DNA from: Nitrospira sp.
GTDB taxonomy: Bacteria > Nitrospirota > Nitrospiria > Nitrospirales > Nitrospiraceae
Length of the DNA: 55,082 nt
Assembly (NCBI GenBank): GCA_024331095.1
Contig: JANDJE010000015.1
Coordinates: 1 to 55,082 of the forward strand
Direction of reading: 5' to 3'
Shown in pieces: positions 52,924 through 55,082 of the stretch; the first letter of the stretch is position 1, and each line of letters begins with the position of its first letter. A program made the position numbers and the translations under genes. The notes beneath the pieces were generated by a model, which ran no database searches, was not told the origin of the DNA, and saw only the letters and a list, made by a program, of their open reading frames with translations.

Positions 52924-54993
52924 ATGGACAAGAATAAGACAGCTCAATTCGAATCCCCGGAAGAAAGGCGGTTGACCGAGCGCCAGGCGCTTTATCTATC
53001 ACGACTGGCAAATCTTGAGGTCAAGCAGTTAATCGGCTTGCCACTCGCCAAGGCGCACGAGTTGTTGAAGTGGCGACTCGATCCGGCGCTCCTGTTGTTT
53101 CGCCGCATCTGCGGGAAAGTGGTCAAGCTCAATCCGGTTACAAGAAACTATGAGCCGGTTCCGAACGCCACCGTTCATGTCGAGGATACGGACTGTTCCT
53201 TTCTCGGGTTCTTTCCTCTGGAGAACCCTTTCTTTTGGCTGTTTCCGGTCCGTTGCCGTCGAGAGGTCCTAGCCACGGTTACGACGGATGCTTGCGGGAA
53301 CTTCTGTGTGTATCTTCCCTACTGGGATGTCGATCGCTACATACGTTTTCGTCGAGAACGGATCTGTTTCCCGGAAATTTTTAAGCCGAATCTTCGAGAC
53401 CTCTTGCGTCCTCTTATCCCGGCTCTCCAACTTCCTGTCCCGCCTTTTCCGCCGCCAGACCCACCGTTGTTCCGTCTGACGCCTCAGCATATCGACATGA
53501 TTCGGACCTATGCGGACGACACAGTGGTTCGGCGTTTGGAAGCCCTGGTGGGAAGTGCGGCGTTCGGTGAAAATGTACGCGAGCTTGATGCTGAACTCGA
53601 TCGTCCAGTGTTTTCTCAGCCGGTTCCTCCGCCGATTCCTCCGGAAATCCGTCGAAGCGATGATAAAGGCAAGTCGTCGAACGCAAAGATGGAAATCAAT
53701 GTGGCGGAATTGGCTGGGGCACCGTCGGCAGCGGCATTGCTGGAACAGCTTGATTTCAACCGCTTTATTGGCCCGTTCTGGCGCTGCCGAGATGTCGTTG
53801 TTCCAGTGTGGCAGGCGATCCTTGACGTGCCCGATCTGACCTTCCGGGTCACACAGGATGTAGATGGGGATGGTAACGAGGAAACGATATACTCGGAAGG
53901 CTTTTTCGATGTGCGGTGGAATGCCCCGAGCAACCTGCATGTGACACTGGTCGCCTCTGGCGCAGCCATCTCGACGCCGCATTGTGGCCCCGTTCAGGGG
54001 ATTGTCTGTCAGGATATCCCGGCAATTATGACGGCCGGGTATATGCCGCTCGAACCGATGCATCACGATGACTCGCTCGGTGTTGCCACGCGGGTGAATA
54101 GGCCTCGTCCTCCGGATGGCCGCTCCACAACGCCGCAATCCTATCCGGCCCATGCGCCGTATGCCCGCACACTGAATTTACAGGGGTGCCATCGGATCGG
54201 TCATGCAACTCATTACCGGCTGACATACTCCTATCAAGCCCCCGAGGCTTCTGTTTTTACGGCTCCGGTGCCCTTTACAGGGCTGGAATGGTGGACGCCA
54301 AGACTGGGGCCTGGTGCGCCGATTCATGTTGTTCCTGATGCCAACGGCTGGTATCCCATTCTGCCGGCTGGACTGGTGGCGCATCCCAACTGGCTTCTAT
54401 CCTGGCCGACGCACAACTTTCCTCGAGGCCTTTATGAGATACGCTTAGAGTTGGGGGCGGCTTCTGGCGGTTCCATTACCGTGACCCACACGAGCAGTCC
54501 CAGACGATTCCTCGTGGATAACTCGAGTCCGGTCGTTCTTTTCCACGAAATTCGGTGGCGGCCCGCATCGATCCCCTTGGCCGCTCCGTGGACGGATAGT
54601 CATTCGACTCTTTTGCCTGCTGTCTGCCCTGTGTTGGCAAGGCCAGCGGGAATGGATGTGCATCTGCGAGTGGTCTGGGAAGCCTCGGCTGCACACTTGC
54701 GGAATGCCCAGCTTTCGGCAAGTGGCTGTGGAGCTGGTGCTCTCTCTTTTGAGACAGGCGAGGATACTCGCTATCATTGGCATATCAACCAGAATGACAA
54801 CAGGGTGACCCGTACCGCCGTTCTTCGGTTGCCTGCCGATCGTCCTCCCGGCTGCTACCATGTGCGAATCGATGCATGGGGTCGTCAGTTCAATCCCAGC
54901 GGTTTTGATTATGGTCCATCTGCCAATTGGTTGATCGATCAAGTTATCGATTGGAATGCCACCACAAGGTCAATCTCCGTCGTGAATTCCTGA
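52924..54993 (+). CDS. Unrecognised 689-aa protein with an N-terminal transthyretin-like (carboxypeptidase-regulatory) domain
   Basis: The ATG at 52924 is preceded by AAGGAG. No signal peptide is present. After a charged helical start (LTERQALYLSRLANLEVKQL), residues about 60-140 look like a transthyretin/CarboxypepD_reg beta-sandwich (GKVVKLNPVTRNYEPVPNAT, VTTDACGNFCVYLPYWDVDR). A Pro-rich stretch (LPVPPFPPPDPPLF, about 170-185), a possible Ca-binding loop DVDGDGNEETIY (about 315-326) and a long beta-rich C-terminal half with several His and Trp follow. It is plausibly a structural or adhesive protein working with the 452-aa neighbour; the function is unknown to me. Confidence 0.8.
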   Translation: MDKNKTAQFESPEERRLTERQALYLSRLANLEVKQLIGLPLAKAHELLKWRLDPALLLFRRICGKVVKLNPVTRNYEPVPNATVHVEDTDCSFLGFFPLENPFFWLFPVRCRREVLATVTTDACGNFCVYLPYWDVDRYIRFRRERICFPEIFKPNLRDLLRPLIPALQLPVPPFPPPDPPLFRLTPQHIDMIRTYADDTVVRRLEALVGSAAFGENVRELDAELDRPVFSQPVPPPIPPEIRRSDDKGKSSNAKMEINVAELAGAPSAAALLEQLDFNRFIGPFWRCRDVVVPVWQAILDVPDLTFRVTQDVDGDGNEETIYSEGFFDVRWNAPSNLHVTLVASGAAISTPHCGPVQGIVCQDIPAIMTAGYMPLEPMHHDDSLGVATRVNRPRPPDGRSTTPQSYPAHAPYARTLNLQGCHRIGHATHYRLTYSYQAPEASVFTAPVPFTGLEWWTPRLGPGAPIHVVPDANGWYPILPAGLVAHPNWLLSWPTHNFPRGLYEIRLELGAASGGSITVTHTSSPRRFLVDNSSPVVLFHEIRWRPASIPLAAPWTDSHSTLLPAVCPVLARPAGMDVHLRVVWEASAAHLRNAQLSASGCGAGALSFETGEDTRYHWHINQNDNRVTRTAVLRLPADRPPGCYHVRIDAWGRQFNPSGFDYGPSANWLIDQVIDWNATTRSISVVNS

Positions 54994-55020
54994 AGGGGAG
55001 TGGTGCCGTGTGACTGGTAA

Positions 55021-55057
55021 AAGGCTCGCCGCCTCGCTCGTTGTGGCGGCGGGCCTT
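55021..55057 (+). terminator. Intrinsic terminator-like hairpin after the two-gene unit
   Basis: AAGGCTCGCCGCC (55021-55033) and GGCGGCGGGCCTT (55045-55057) form a 13-bp stem with one G-U pair and an 11-base loop, preceded by an A-run and followed by a short pyrimidine run (TTCTC). It lies 27 bases after the stop of the 689-aa gene. The U-tract is poor, and a GTG-initiated frame (55010) also crosses it. Confidence 0.55.
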
Positions 55058-55082
55058 CTCATCGAGTCTTCATTGAGGAGAG

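Noticed and set aside
55010..55082. Start of another gene (GTG at 55010, signal-like MTGKRLAASLVVAAGLL)
   Set aside because: The same bases form a 13-bp terminator-like hairpin directly after a gene; the frame is cut by the window edge, so a gene cannot be supported, though it is not excluded.

Overview
The window looks like chromosomal DNA from a Nitrospira-type bacterium (phylum Nitrospirota). This is inferred from a fairly high GC content, a Gram-negative envelope gene set (BamD, Mla, Omp85, lipoproteins), hopanoid synthesis, many two-component genes and c-type haem biogenesis. No rRNA, CRISPR array or intact insertion sequence is visible; one tRNA (Cys) is present.

Layout. 1-3.7 kb (minus strand): edge of a methyltransferase, a lipoprotein, a MoaD-like protein with a BNR/sortilin-type beta-propeller, a ROK kinase and a 60-residue membrane protein. 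4.2-11.3 kb (mostly plus): PilZ-like protein, decayed OmpA-like remnant, sodium:solute symporter, response regulator, class A PBP, bactofilin and an AI-2E-type permease. 11.4-16.0 kb (minus): an overlapping operon of a receiver protein, a Rossmann-domain histidine kinase, a Cache/HAMP/PAS histidine kinase and a c-haem DUF3365 protein. 16.3-16.9 kb: BolA and a CGFT glutaredoxin. 17.0-19.0 kb: an accessory patch with a class II amidotransferase whose stop codon overlaps an integron attC-like site, a poorly conserved ORF and a broken cyclase-family gene. 19.6-20.8 kb: an indoleamine 2,3-dioxygenase-like protein. 22.0-24.5 kb (minus): ahcY and metK, with a strong hairpin in the metK leader. 24.8-26.1 kb: ResA-like thioredoxin and CcdA. 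26.2-31.1 kb: BamD, FabH, and PhoB-PhoR joined by a tiny overlapping ORF. 31.8-33.0 kb: an FN3/BACON repeat protein.

From 33 to 49 kb lies an isoprenoid/hopanoid/envelope neighbourhood: ispH, smc, then squalene-hopene cyclase, hpnG, mlaEFDC and an Omp85-type barrel reading as one operon, followed by dxs and ispG. Precursor supply (IspH, Dxs, IspG), cyclisation, side-chain maturation and a putative inner-to-outer membrane lipid route are therefore encoded together. This suggests that hopanoids or co-trafficked lipids are cargo of this Mla system.

The right end holds a GT87-type glycosyltransferase, tRNA-Cys with a clear promoter, about 1 kb of apparently non-coding DNA of unusual composition, and two large unrecognised proteins (452 and 689 aa) in tandem, closed by a terminator-like hairpin. 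This two-gene unit, the haem/Rossmann signalling operon and the attC-like patch beside the IDO gene are the best candidates for undescribed biology.
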